Positions 41,752-51,829 of a stretch of DNA of 64,000 bases are shown in pieces. The notes under the pieces were generated by a model, which was given only the letters and a program-made list of their open reading frames with translations, searched no databases and had not been told where the DNA came from. The position numbers were made by a program, and so were the translations under genes. Where the stretch lies: positions 1,116,001 through 1,180,000 of the forward strand of contig OZ251241.1 in NCBI GenBank assembly GCA_965240325.2, in the 5' to 3' direction. This DNA is from Rebecca billardiae RCC1528. Lineage: Eukaryota > Haptophyta. Each line of letters begins with the position of its first letter. Position 1 is the stretch's first letter.

Positions 41752-44617
41752 CTACTCGTCGCGGAAGTCGAGCGGCGCGCGCTCCGCCGCCTTGATGATG
41801 TGCCTCAGGTAGTCTGCAACCGTCTGCGGCGTCGTGAGCGCGGCCACCCGGCCCACCTGGCCAAAGCGCGGCAGCTCGAGCTGGTTGAAGCACGTGTGCG
41901 CCTGCACGTGGTCGGGCACCGGGTGCGCGATGCTCTTGACGGTGATCTGGATGCCCGTGATGCCCCAGAAGTCGGTCCAGTGGTGCTCCATCGCGGCAAA
42001 ACCGGCGATCGGCGGCGCGTCCGAGCCGGTCCACCACCAGAGCAGCCGACGCAGCTCGGCGGCATCGAGCAGCTCGACAGCGCGCCAGAAGAGATCGACC
42101 ACCTCGCGCTCTCCCGGCCCGGCCTGCCACAGCGCGTACCGGTGGCCGCCCGAGTTGTCCGGGCCGTACGTGACAGCGCCGCGCATCTCTGCCACGTCGA
42201 TCACGTCGGGCCCGCACACGAGCAGCTGCAGCTCCGCGGGCGAGCACGCGTGCACCCACTCGCCGCCCACGGCGCGGTAGAAGCCGCCGTCGGAGTCATC
42301 GCGGCCGACTGCGACCGCGGCGTCGCTCGCCCAGCGGCCGATGAGGTACTCGAAGCCGGCGATGGCGGCGGGGCCGAGGAATGCGTGCTCGAGGAGCATG
42401 CCCACGCCGCCGCCCCCGGACGCTGCGCGCCGCGCCGCGCCCTCCGCCTCTGCCCCGAGCCCCGCCGCTCTCGCGCGCGCGCTGAGCGGCAGCAGCGAAT
42501 CGCAGTACTCGGCGCAGCTGGTCCCGGCCTTGAGTGCGGCGAGGAGCGCGTCGGCGTGCTCGGCCGAGACCAGGTCGTACTCGAGGAGGGACTCGGGGAG
42601 CAGCAGGTCGAGGAGGAGCGTGTGCTCGAGCTCGGCGCGGGTCATGCCGTGCGCGCCCGCGCCGCTGCCGCCATCGCCCGGTGCCACCGTCGTCGCCGCG
42701 GCGCCCGCAGCCGGCGCGCACGACGCGGGCGCGGGCTGTTGCGGCGCGGCGGCCGCCGTGCCGCTGCTCGCGCCGGCGCCAGCGTCCGCCTCGGCCGCGC
42801 CGGCGCCGCGGAGCACGTCGTACGCCCTCGCCCCGCCGAACGAGCGCAGTGTGCCGATCGCTCCCAGCAGCCCCTGCACGAGCTGGTCGCCTCTCAGAAT
42901 GGCTAAGTCCTCGAGTGCCGGCCGCGCGCCGCGCGGGTCGTGGAGGCGGCGCCAGATGAAGGGGTGCAGCGGCCGAGCGTCGACGGGGAAGTTGTGCAGC
43001 AGCGAGAGGCCGAGCACCACGCCGAGCGTCTGCAGCACGCGGCCGCGCGCCTCGATGGCCGAGAGGTCGGCCGTCCAAAACACGAACGGAGCGCGCGAGC
43101 ACGGCAACAGCAGGGGGACGCCGTCGCTGCCGCCGCCGCCGGGCGCGGCGCCGAGCGCGCTGCGCGCACTCCCGCCTCCGCTGCCGGCGGCGCCGCCGCC
43201 CGCGACGGCGGGCGCGGCGCGCGGCGCGCTCGCGAGCTCCGCCATGTCACCGCTCACCGCCTCGCCGAGCGGCGCGCCGCCCGCGTCGCCGCCGCGGCGC
43301 GTGCCGAGCACCCGCCTAACAAACTCTGAGAGGACAGCCTTGGTGATCCCAGTCTGGTCGTTCGACTTGGCGACGACGCCGTTGGTGCAGAGCTCGAAGG
43401 CGAAGCGGCGGGTGATGTCCTTGGGCGAGAGCGCGCCCTCGGGCGAGACGCGCGGGAACGCGAGGTGCAGCGCCGACGCGACCGAGGCCACGAGCTCGGT
43501 CGTCTCGACGCGCACGCGCGTCGCGTCGGTGTGCAGCACGGGCAGTTGCGACACAAAGTTGGCCGCGTCCGACCGGACGAGCGTGCCCTTCGACGCGGCG
43601 CTGAGGAGGAACGGGCACGCCTGCGCGAGGGCGCGGAGCGAGGCGAGGGTCTCGTGCTCGCCCGGCGTCGGCGGCACCGCCGACGGCTCGCCCACCGAGC
43701 CCGACGCGCGCTGCTCGAGCGTCGCGAGCCGTTCTGAGAGCACGCGCTCAGCAAACGGGCTCGGCTCGGCGGGCGAGGCCGGCAGCGCGACGCCGTCGTC
43801 GTCGATCAGGCCGGAGCGGCGCGCGGCGTGCCAGAGCTGGCGGAGGGCCCACGCGGTGCCGCCCTCGCGCAGCAGCGCGTCGACGCGCGCGCGGCCGACG
43901 GGGCCCGAGCGCAGCGTGAGGCCGAGCGAAGCCTTGAGCGCTGGCAGCGAGGGCATGCGCGCGCCGAGTGCCGTCGCGCCGGCTGCGCCGCCCGCGCCGC
44001 CGCTCGCGTCGGCGCCGCCAGAGGCGCCGGCCGCGGCAGGACCGATCGGCCGCGCGTGCGCAAGCGGGGCTACGGACGCGGAGGGCGCGACGCGCACGGC
44101 GCTCGCCGTGGGCGGCGGCGGGCGGCGCGCGCGTGCCGCTCCCACCGAGCCGTCCGCCCCTCCGCCGCCCGGAGTGTTGACGGTTGGCTGCACGCCCGCG
44201 CCGTCGGCAGCGGTACCCGCGGCGGCGGCGGCGGCGCTGTCCGCGCTGCCTTCGGCGCCGGCGGGCGGAGGGCTCGGCTTGGGGCGCGGCGGGGCGGCGG
44301 CGGACGCCGCCGCGGCGGAGGCCGCCGCCGCCGCCGCCGCCGCGCCGTCGACAAGCGCTCCGCCCGCGCCGGTTGCGGCCGCGACCGCCGACGACGCTGC
44401 GGCCGCCGCCGCCGACGAGCTTAGGTCGATGAAGAAGCGAAGGCGGCAGATGCGCACGACGCCGTCGGTCGGCGGCTGCGCGAGCTGCGCGACGAGCCAG
44501 CGCCGACGCAGCGGGTACGCGGGCGACGAGGCCAGCGCATTCTCCGCGTCGGCGGTGCGTGGCGACGGTCCGGACTCTGCTGCTGCAGCGTCTGCTTCTG
44601 CAGGGGCGTCACGGCCC

Positions 44618-44651
<34 letters not shown>

Positions 44652-45552
44652 ACGCCGCCGGGCTGTCGCACGCGAGCACGACCTGGCACGCCTCGCCGAA
44701 GAAGAGCCGCACGAGCGAGGGCGCGCGCAGCGCGTGCAGCGACTCGCTCGCGAGGATGTACTCCACGTGCAGCCCGCGCCCGCCATTGCTGAGCACGTCC
44801 ACGAGCTCGTCGACGGCGCGCGCGGACGTCTGCGGCAGCGGGTCGATCGTGAGGGAGAGCCGCACGTTGCGCGCGGCACCCGCCACGGGCACCGCGCCCG
44901 ACGAGGCGGCGTCGAGCGTGGCGGCGGCAGCGAGTCCCGGCGGCAGCCTGCCGCCGTCCGCCGCGGGCGCGCCCGCCGCCTCCGCGCGCGCGGCGCCGGC
45001 CGGAGTGACGCCTGAGCTCGGCGATGGGCTCACCTCGATCGTAAGCGGCTTCTCGGTGAGGTCGAGCTCGATGCACGAGCCGTGGCGCCAGGGCAGCATG
45101 AAATCGTTCCACGCCTGCACGCGCGCCGTCACCTTGCCCGTCGACGCGGTCGCGCCGCCCGCGCCGCCGTCGGCGCCGCCACCCGTGAGAGAGAGACCTG
45201 CGCTCGCAATCACTGTGAGCGCGGGCACGCCGGGCGGGACGCGGAGGGCGGTATCCCACTGCGGGGCGCCGCGGAGGGACTGGGCCAGGATAGAGCGCGC
45301 CCACGCCGTCGGCTCCTCGAACGCGAGCTCCTCGCGCTCGGCGAGCAGGGTGGTCGCGAGGCGGTCGTTCCCAAAGAGCTCGCCCACACGGGGCGCGCGG
45401 AGGTCGGCGACCGGGGTGACGACGCGGGTGGGCGCGGAGAAGCGCGGCGTGCGGACGAGCGCGACAGCCGGACCGTCCTCGTCCGACGAGCCCCGTCGGC
45501 AGCACCACCACATCCGAGTGGCGCGGACGAAGGCGGGCGGTCCACACACCAC
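41752..45552 (-). CDS. HECT-type E3 ubiquitin-protein ligase
   Basis: Single exon, 1266 residues. The C-terminal HECT domain (about 840-1266) contains A-R-P-L-H-P-F-I-W-R-R-L, L-L-L-P-E-S-L-L-E-Y-D-L and F-W-x-x-V-E-L-L-D. It ends in H-T-C1221-F-N-Q-L-E-L-P, the canonical catalytic-cysteine motif; thioester formation at C1221 is the family mechanism. Upstream, F-V-F-W-T-A-D-L-S opens the HECT N-lobe region. The middle of the protein is largely Ala/Gly/Pro low complexity. A globular segment near 150-300 (L-D-L-T-E-K-P, L-H-V-E-Y-I-L-A-S) may be a substrate-recruiting region, but I recognise no RCC1, WW or ankyrin repeat. Substrates unknown. Confidence 0.85.
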
Positions 45553-45871
45553 GGGCGGCCGCGGGCGGGCGCTTGGGCGGGGGATGGATGAGCTCGGGCG
45601 AGGCGGGCGTGCCCGTGAAAGAAAAAAGAAACCAATAGGGGGTACCGTACGTGTATGTATGTGGGTATCCTATGGGGGTAAGAGACCAGTCGTCTCTTGC
45701 CCAGGACCGGGGGCGCAAAGCTTGCAAGGCCAAGCCGCTTCCGGACTCGTGCGACCCTCGGGCCGTACAGCAGCCTGCGGAGTCGCCACGTAGGCATGCT
45801 ACTATGACTTAGTGTCGTATAGTTGGGCTGATCTGCCACTGAGTGTGTGTGCTGACACCGCTGCGGATACG
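45553..45871. other. Intergenic, no gene seen
   Basis: Contains the upstream region of the HECT gene and the 3' end of the TPR gene. Short TGTATG-type simple sequence near 45650. Confidence 0.6.
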
Positions 45872-46915
45872 TTACGACTTGCCCCCGCCAGCAGTGGCAC
45901 GTGCCGCACGCGCCACAGGTGAAGCCAACTGCGGCTGCGGCAGCGGGGTCGCTCCTGCAACATCGTCGAGTGCCACGTCGCTCACAGGCGCGATGGGCAC
46001 CGGCTGCTTCAGCTCGGCGAGCAGAAGGTTGCGATTGTTCGCGGCCTGCGTGTACTCAGGGTCCATCTCGGCGGCCTTGCTGAAGTGGCCGAGCGCGTCC
46101 ACGCGCCGTCCGAGGTCGCGCTCGATGCACGCGAGATTGTTGAACGAGATCGCAGACGTCGGGTTCTCCTCGATCGAGCGGAGCAGGCTGGCGTGCGCGG
46201 ACTCGAGGTCACGCCGTATGCGCTGGACGAGCGCGCGGTTGCTCAACGCCCGGTCGTGGCTCGGATCGACCGCGATCGCGCGCTCGAAGTCGACCATCGC
46301 GAGGTCAAAGCGCCGCGACTCGTAGTAGGCCACACCGCGGTTGTTGATCGTGTCCGCGTTGCGCGGCTGCAGCCGCAGCGCGCCGGTGATCGAGCGCACG
46401 GCCTCTTCGAGGAGGCGCTGCCACGCGCGCTCCGGCTCCTTGCGCGCTTTTGCCTCCTTGCCCAGCTCGAGCTGCAGCCGGCCGCGCTGATCGAGCAGCG
46501 CGTACTCGACGTCCGCGGGCGGCTGGCCCTCGGCGTCCTCTGCGGCGAGAGCCTCCGCCTTCTCGAGGTCCTTCAGCCCCTGCTCGAGGTTGCCAGCGGC
46601 GCCTACCGCCTTGGAGAGCTGGAGCATGCATTGCCACGAGCTCGGCTGCATGAACGCCGCGCGCTTCGCGTCTTTGACCGCCTGCTCGCGCGCATCGAAC
46701 GCGGTCGAGTCTCGTCGGTAGTGCGCCGACAACGCACGGCTGCGCTCAAGGAAAGCCAGGTGGCTCGTGGGCGCGAGCGCGACGGCCTCGTTGAGCACCT
46801 CGGTTGCGCGGGTGTACTCCTTCGCCTCGATCAGCGCTCGGCCCTCGGCGATCAGCGCTCGGCCGCGCTCGAGCTGCTCGAGCACGCCGCCCTCGGCGGC
46901 CGCCGGGGCATCCAT
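45872..46915 (-). CDS. Tetratricopeptide-repeat (TPR) protein
   Basis: Single exon, 347 residues, all helical except a 40-residue Ala/Pro tail. TPR-like 34-residue units are evident at about 23-56 (A-x-x-x-L-N-E-A-V-A-L-A-P), 180-215 (N-N-R-G-V-A-Y-Y-E-S-R-R-F), 216-250 (A-I-A-V-D-P-S-H-D-R-A-L-S-N-R-A) and 255-290 (F-N-N-L-A-C-I-E-R-D-L-G). Each ends in the usual Pro at position 32. There is no signal peptide or membrane segment, so it is probably a cytosolic scaffold. Divergent from patatin copy 1 with 230 bp between starts. Partners unknown. Confidence 0.82.
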   Translation of the reverse strand: MDAPAAAEGGVLEQLERGRALIAEGRALIEAKEYTRATEVLNEAVALAPTSHLAFLERSRALSAHYRRDSTAFDAREQAVKDAKRAAFMQPSSWQCMLQLSKAVGAAGNLEQGLKDLEKAEALAAEDAEGQPPADVEYALLDQRGRLQLELGKEAKARKEPERAWQRLLEEAVRSITGALRLQPRNADTINNRGVAYYESRRFDLAMVDFERAIAVDPSHDRALSNRALVQRIRRDLESAHASLLRSIEENPTSAISFNNLACIERDLGRRVDALGHFSKAAEMDPEYTQAANNRNLLLAELKQPVPIAPVSDVALDDVAGATPLPQPQLASPVARAARATAGGGKS

Positions 46916-47145
46916 GCGGCGCCGTGTATCCCGGTGGGCGTGACAGTTCGATGGGTGACTCTGTGAGCTTTGGGATCCAATCTCCGGACCGAAGCTGATA
47001 GAACCGGACCGGGTTGCTCACCAAACGAAAACGCAGCAGCGGAACCGGAAACTGACGGGGGCCTGCCCAGGCCGGCCGTGGTCGTTGACCGACGGGCTGG
47101 TCGGGCCGCGCGAGCGACTCGCCCTCTCGCCCGGCACGGTGAGCC
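46916..47145. promoter_or_regulatory. Divergent region between TPR and patatin copy 1
   Basis: 230 bp between start codons. Its last bases before the patatin ATG (GCGGTGAGCC form) recur before copy 2, so the duplication includes only a very short piece of the 5' flank. Confidence 0.4.
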
Positions 47146-48897
47146 ATGGGGGCGTGCACGTCGGCACCCAGAGGTGACGGTACCGCCCCGGCAAGGGCCA
47201 GGGATACTCGCCGCGTCGCTCCGGAAGCTGCTGATCGGGACGCGCAGGGCACCTGGCGCCTCAAGCGCTCGAAGCGCGCAGTGCTCGCGATCGACGGCGG
47301 TGGGCTGCGTGGCGTGATCGCGCTGTGCGTGCTCGAGGTGCTCGAGGATGAGCTGCGCAAGCAGAGCGGAATTCCCGACCTGATGATTGGCGAGGCGTTC
47401 GATATCATCGCAGGCACCTCCACCGGCGCCATCCTCGCGTCTTACCTCACGGCGTACAAGTGCGACGGCCTCCCGGCGCGCGAGAACGAGCTCGCGCGTC
47501 GGCTTGACGGCTCGGCTCGGATGGGGCTCGAGATGTACCGCTCGCTGGCGCCGACGATCTTCCCCCCGGCGGAGCGGCGCGGCACCGTCACCTCGCTCCT
47601 CTTCGGCCCGCGCTTCAACGCGGGCGGCATCGACAAGGCCCTCGCGTCCGTGTTTGATCACGCGCTCAGCTTCAAGCGATTTGCCAAGGTGAAGACGGAG
47701 AACGAGGTGGCGTCGCTCATGATCGTCTCGTTCGACATGGTGCACGGCAGGCCGTGCGCGTTCGTCGGCGACCGGCGGCTGCGCACCTTCGAGTTTGTCC
47801 GGCTCGATCCTTTCATCACGCCCTTTTTGCCAATTGAGGACGGCGTGAGCGACAAGCGACTGGACGTGCTGCGCGCGCGGCTCGAGTCGATGCCCGCCGA
47901 GCACCGCGCGATGTTTGGCGAGCAGGGCATGAACCTGTTCAACGTGGGCGACTCGGACTTTGTGGGCTTCGTGCTGAGCAAGGAAGAGCAGACCTCTGGG
48001 AACGCCACGGCAGATGCAGAGGCGCTTGTTGCGGAGCGCCTGCAGGCGCGCCGCGCGTCCGCCAACGTGCGCAGCGGTGACTGCACCAAGCGGATCTGGG
48101 CAGCGGACGCGGATACGCCGGTGTGGCACGCGATCAGGTGCAGCTCAGCCGCGCCGACGTTCTTCCCGCCCGCGCGCATCAAGGACTTCTACATCGCCGA
48201 CGACAACGGCGAGCGCATGGATCTCGTGTGCACCGACGGCGGCGTCGCCGCAAACAACCCGGCCGCGATCGCACTGCAGTATCTCAAGGCGCGAGATGGC
48301 TCGACGGCCACCACAGCCGCCTCGGCGAGCCGGCATCCGCTCGAGGACTACGTCGTGCTCTCGATCGGCTGCGGCGCGATGTACGGGCTGCAGGACGCGA
48401 ACAAGTCGGGCGAGAAGCAGTCGACGCTCGACTGGATCCTCGGCGACAGCTCGATCATCCAGATCCTTGTGCGCGCGCGCGGACCAGCGCCCGTGAGGCC
48501 CGCGGCGCGTGCGGAGGCATGTGCGCACTGCGCAGGCTGACGGGCGTGCGCGCGGCGCGCGAGCGCGCAGATGAACAACCTGCCCGCACTCGCGCACGCA
48601 GATCTCGACGCGCGCTACTCTCAGATGGCGCAGCAGCTGGGCCAGGAGCGGCTCAGCCAGTACCTGCGCATCCAGCTCGCCATCGACAAGCTCGCCCAGC
48701 CGGGCGAGGCGGGGTATGCGCCCAAGGAGGTGGTCGATGCCGTCAACGAGATCGACAACCCGAACAACGTGGAGAAGATGGTCAAGGTCGGCCGCGCGTT
48801 CGCAGAGCTGTACCGCCCGCTCATCGCCGACTTTGTGGGCAGGTACTTGGTTGAGCCACGCGCAGCGGCAGCACCGACACCAACTCCGCCGAGTTGA
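47146..48897 (+). CDS. Patatin-like phospholipase, tandem copy 1 (2 exons)
   Basis: Exons 47146-48468 and 48571-48897 join in phase 0 to give 549 residues. Start M-G-A-C-T-S has Gly2 and Cys4, a pattern typical of N-myristoylated and palmitoylated proteins, so membrane attachment is likely. The patatin domain has oxyanion hole D-G-G-G-L-R-G (50-56), nucleophile elbow G-T-S92-T-G and catalytic T-D364-G-G followed by A-A-N-N-P-A. The Ser/Asp dyad is intact. Family members release fatty acids from phospholipids or galactolipids. The C-terminal exon is helical (R-L-S-Q-Y-L-R-I-Q-L). Copy 2 lies 2.4 kb downstream. The two differ mainly in the N-terminal linker, residues 280-310 and the last 10-20 residues. 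Confidence 0.9.
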
Positions 48898-49575
48898 CGA
48901 CGCGTGACGGTCCGCGTGGAGCTGCCGGACCCGACCATGATGCATTCTTAAGCAAGTGTAAAAGTACTTGACTACGGACTACTACTACGGTAGCAGCAAC
49001 CACCTAACGCCGGCTGGCGGCCCCGGCCGGGCCTCGCGCGGGCATAAAGGATGGCCGCTTCTGAACCTGTGATGGAGGCCCTGCCGCACGCGCCCGTGCG
49101 CGGCGAGGGGTGGAGACTGGAGTGCGGGGCTGGCGGGCGTCAGGGTCGCCTCGAGAGGGTCGATGAGTCCCCCGCCCAAGCGAGGGCCACCCGCTCAGTC
49201 GGCCTCTCCGCGTCGCGCGCGTCGTCGGCGCGCGGGTGCTTTCGAGCCCTTGTGAAGGCACGCCGAGGTACGAGCAGTCGGCCACAGTGCGCTGATGCGG
49301 CCGCGACACTGGCGGAGCAGCCGCCAGCTCTCGCCCTTTTCTCAGTTCTTCAAGAACGGATTTTTCCTGCTCAAGTTTGTGGTACACGACTGGTCGTACC
49401 TGGGCTTGCCTTCACCTTCGGTACCAGACGTGGCGCAAAGCGGTCATCCTTTACTTATGCAGGCCGTCCGGACCACGCCAAAGGCAATTTGCCAAGGGCG
49501 CGCGGCCGGCCTCTCGGCGGTCACGGCCGCACCGGCGCTCGCCTTTCATCACAACTTCACGCGGCGCGGTGAGCC
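48898..49575. other. Spacer between patatin copies
   Basis: No gene. Homology to the upstream flank of copy 1 begins only about 10-15 bases before the second ATG. Confidence 0.6.
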
Positions 49576-51305
49576 ATGGGGGCGTGCACGTCGGCACCGA
49601 AAGATGACGATACCGCCCCGGCGAGGGCCAGGGATACTCGCCGCGGCTCTGCTGATCGGGACGCGCAGGGCACCTGGCGCCTCAAGCGCTCGAAGCGCGC
49701 AGTGCTCGCGATCGACGGCGGTGGGCTGCGTGGCGTGATCGCGCTGTGCGTGCTCGAGGTGCTCGAGGATGAGCTGCGCAAGCAGAGCGGAATTCCCGAC
49801 CTGATGATTGGCGAGGCGTTCGATATCATCGCAGGCACCTCCACCGGCGCCATCCTCGCGTCTTACCTCACCGCGTACAAGTGCGACGGCCTCCCGGCGC
49901 GCGAGAACGAGCTCGCGCGTCGGCTTGACGGCTCGGCTCGGATGGGGCTCGAGATGTACCGCTCGCTGGCGCCGACGATCTTCCCCCCGGCGGAGCGGCG
50001 CGGCACCGTCACCTCGCTCCTCTTCGGCCCGCGCTTCAACGCGGGCGGCATCGACAAGGCCCTCGCGTCCGTGTTTGATCACGCGCTCAGCTTCAAGCGA
50101 TTTGCCAAGGTGAAGACGGAGAACGAGGTGGCGTCGCTCATGATCGTCTCGTTCGACATGGTGCACGGCAGGCCGTGCGCGTTCGTCGGCGACCGGCGGC
50201 TGCGCACCTTCGAGTTTGTCCGGCTCGACCCGTTCGTCACGCCCTTTTTGCCAATTGAGGACGGCGTGAGCGACAAGCGACTGGACGTGCTGCGCGCGCG
50301 GCTCGAGTCGATGCCCGCCGAGCACCGCGCGATGTTTGGCGAGCAGGGCATGAACCTGTTCAACGTGGGCGACTCGGACTTTGTGGGCTTCGTGCTGAGC
50401 AAGGAAGATCAGACCCCTGGGAAGAAAACTGCCGAGACCGATGCGCTGCTCGAGGAGCACCTGCAGGCGCGCCGCGCGTCCTCCAACTTGCACAGTGGCG
50501 ACTGCACCAAGCGGATCTGGGCGGCAGACGCGGACACGCCGGTGTGGCAAGCGATCCGATGCAGCTCGGCGGCGCCGACGTTCTTCCCGCCCGCGCGCAT
50601 CAAGGACTTCTTCATCGCCGACGACAACGGCGAGCGCATGGACATCGTCTGCACCGACGGCGGCGTCGCCGCGAACAACCCGGCCGCGATCGCACTGCAG
50701 TATCTCAAGGCGCGAGATGGCTCGACGGCTGCCAAGGCCGCCTCGGCGAGCCGGCATCCGCTCGAGGACTACGTCGTGCTCTCGATCGGCTGCGGCGCGA
50801 TGTACGGGCTGCAGGACGCGAACAAGTCGGGCGAGAAGCAGTCGACGCTCGACTGGATCCTCGGCGACAGCTCGATCATCCAGATCCTTGTGCGCGCGCG
50901 CGGACCAACGCCCGCGGCGCCCGCGGCGCGTGCGGAGGCCTCTGCGCGCTGCGCCACCACACAGCGGCGAACCCCTGCGCATGCTGACGGGCGTGCGCGC
51001 GGCGCGCGATCGCGCAGATGAACAACCTGCCCGCACTCGCGCACGCAGATCTCGACGCGCGCTACTCTCAGATGGCGCATCAGCTGGGCCAGGAGCGGCT
51101 TAGCCAGTACCTGCGCATCCAGCTCGCCATCGACAAGCTCGCCCAGCCGGGCCAGGCCGGGTATGCGCCCAAGGAGGTGGTCGATGCCGTCAACGAGATC
51201 GACAACCCGAACAACGTGGAGAAGATGGTCAAGGTCGGCCGCGCGTTCGCGGAGCTGTACCGCCCGCTCATCGCCGACTTTGTGGGAAAGCACTTGGTGC
51301 GTTGA
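49576..51305 (+). CDS. Patatin-like phospholipase, tandem copy 2 (2 exons)
   Basis: Exons 49576-50889 and 51018-51305 give 533 residues. It has the same M-G-A-C-T-S acylation-type start, the same D-G-G-G-L-R-G, G-T-S-T-G (Ser89) and T-D-G-G dyad, so it should be active. It differs from copy 1 by a three-residue deletion near 24, by D-D-D in place of G-D-G near 10, by a diverged stretch near 280-310 and by an early stop (F-V-G-K-H-L-V-R) that removes copy 1's Ala/Pro tail. Its intron is longer (128 against 102 bp) but similar. The first 730 bp of the shared domain are almost identical even at silent sites. Likely redundant or subtly specialised. Confidence 0.9.
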
Positions 51306-51603
51306 GCATCGAGCTGACTCGGACCGGGTCCCGGGTATAGCGCCAGTCTGACTGAGTCTGCTTGGGCTCGCCGAATGTTCGCGCTCGGATCGGGCGGGCC
51401 GCGGATCGGACCGGTGTCGCGCCTACCCCGTACCCGGCGCACACGTCGCGCCTCGCGTGATGTCGTCGCCGGCGGTCAGTCGTGTCATTATATCGTCGTC
51501 ATCAGCCATCATGATCATATCGCTTGAAACTTATAGACTAGCCCGTCGTCGTCACGGCACTACACTAGCTTATAGTATTAACTTATAGTTATACTGACTG
51601 TCT

Positions 51604-51697
<94 letters not shown>

Positions 51698-51829
51698 GAG
51701 CGCCGCGCGAGCTAGATCGAGCCGCCCGTGCACAGCTGTGTAAGCTGTCACTCATCACACTGTCAGCTGTCTCAGCTGACACGGTCCCACCGGCCCACCG
51801 GCGCCAGCGCGCGCGCACTAACGAATAAG
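51306..51829. other. Intergenic with (AC)n and (AT)n
   Basis: Convergent 3' ends of patatin copy 2 and DHX16. It contains (AC)n at 51606-51681 running into (AT)n to 51698. No gene. Confidence 0.7.
51606..51698. repeat. (AC)n-(AT)n compound microsatellite
   Basis: About 38 AC units, then about 8 AT units, uninterrupted. Confidence 0.98.

Noticed and set aside
42341-45793. 1150-residue open frame antisense to the HECT ligase
   Set aside because: Low-complexity Ser/Ala/Pro translation with no domain. The opposite strand has an intact HECT active site.
46852-48129. 425-residue frame antisense to patatin copy 1 and a similar one at 49549-51036
   Set aside because: Arg/His/Glu-rich shadows of the duplicated patatin gene.
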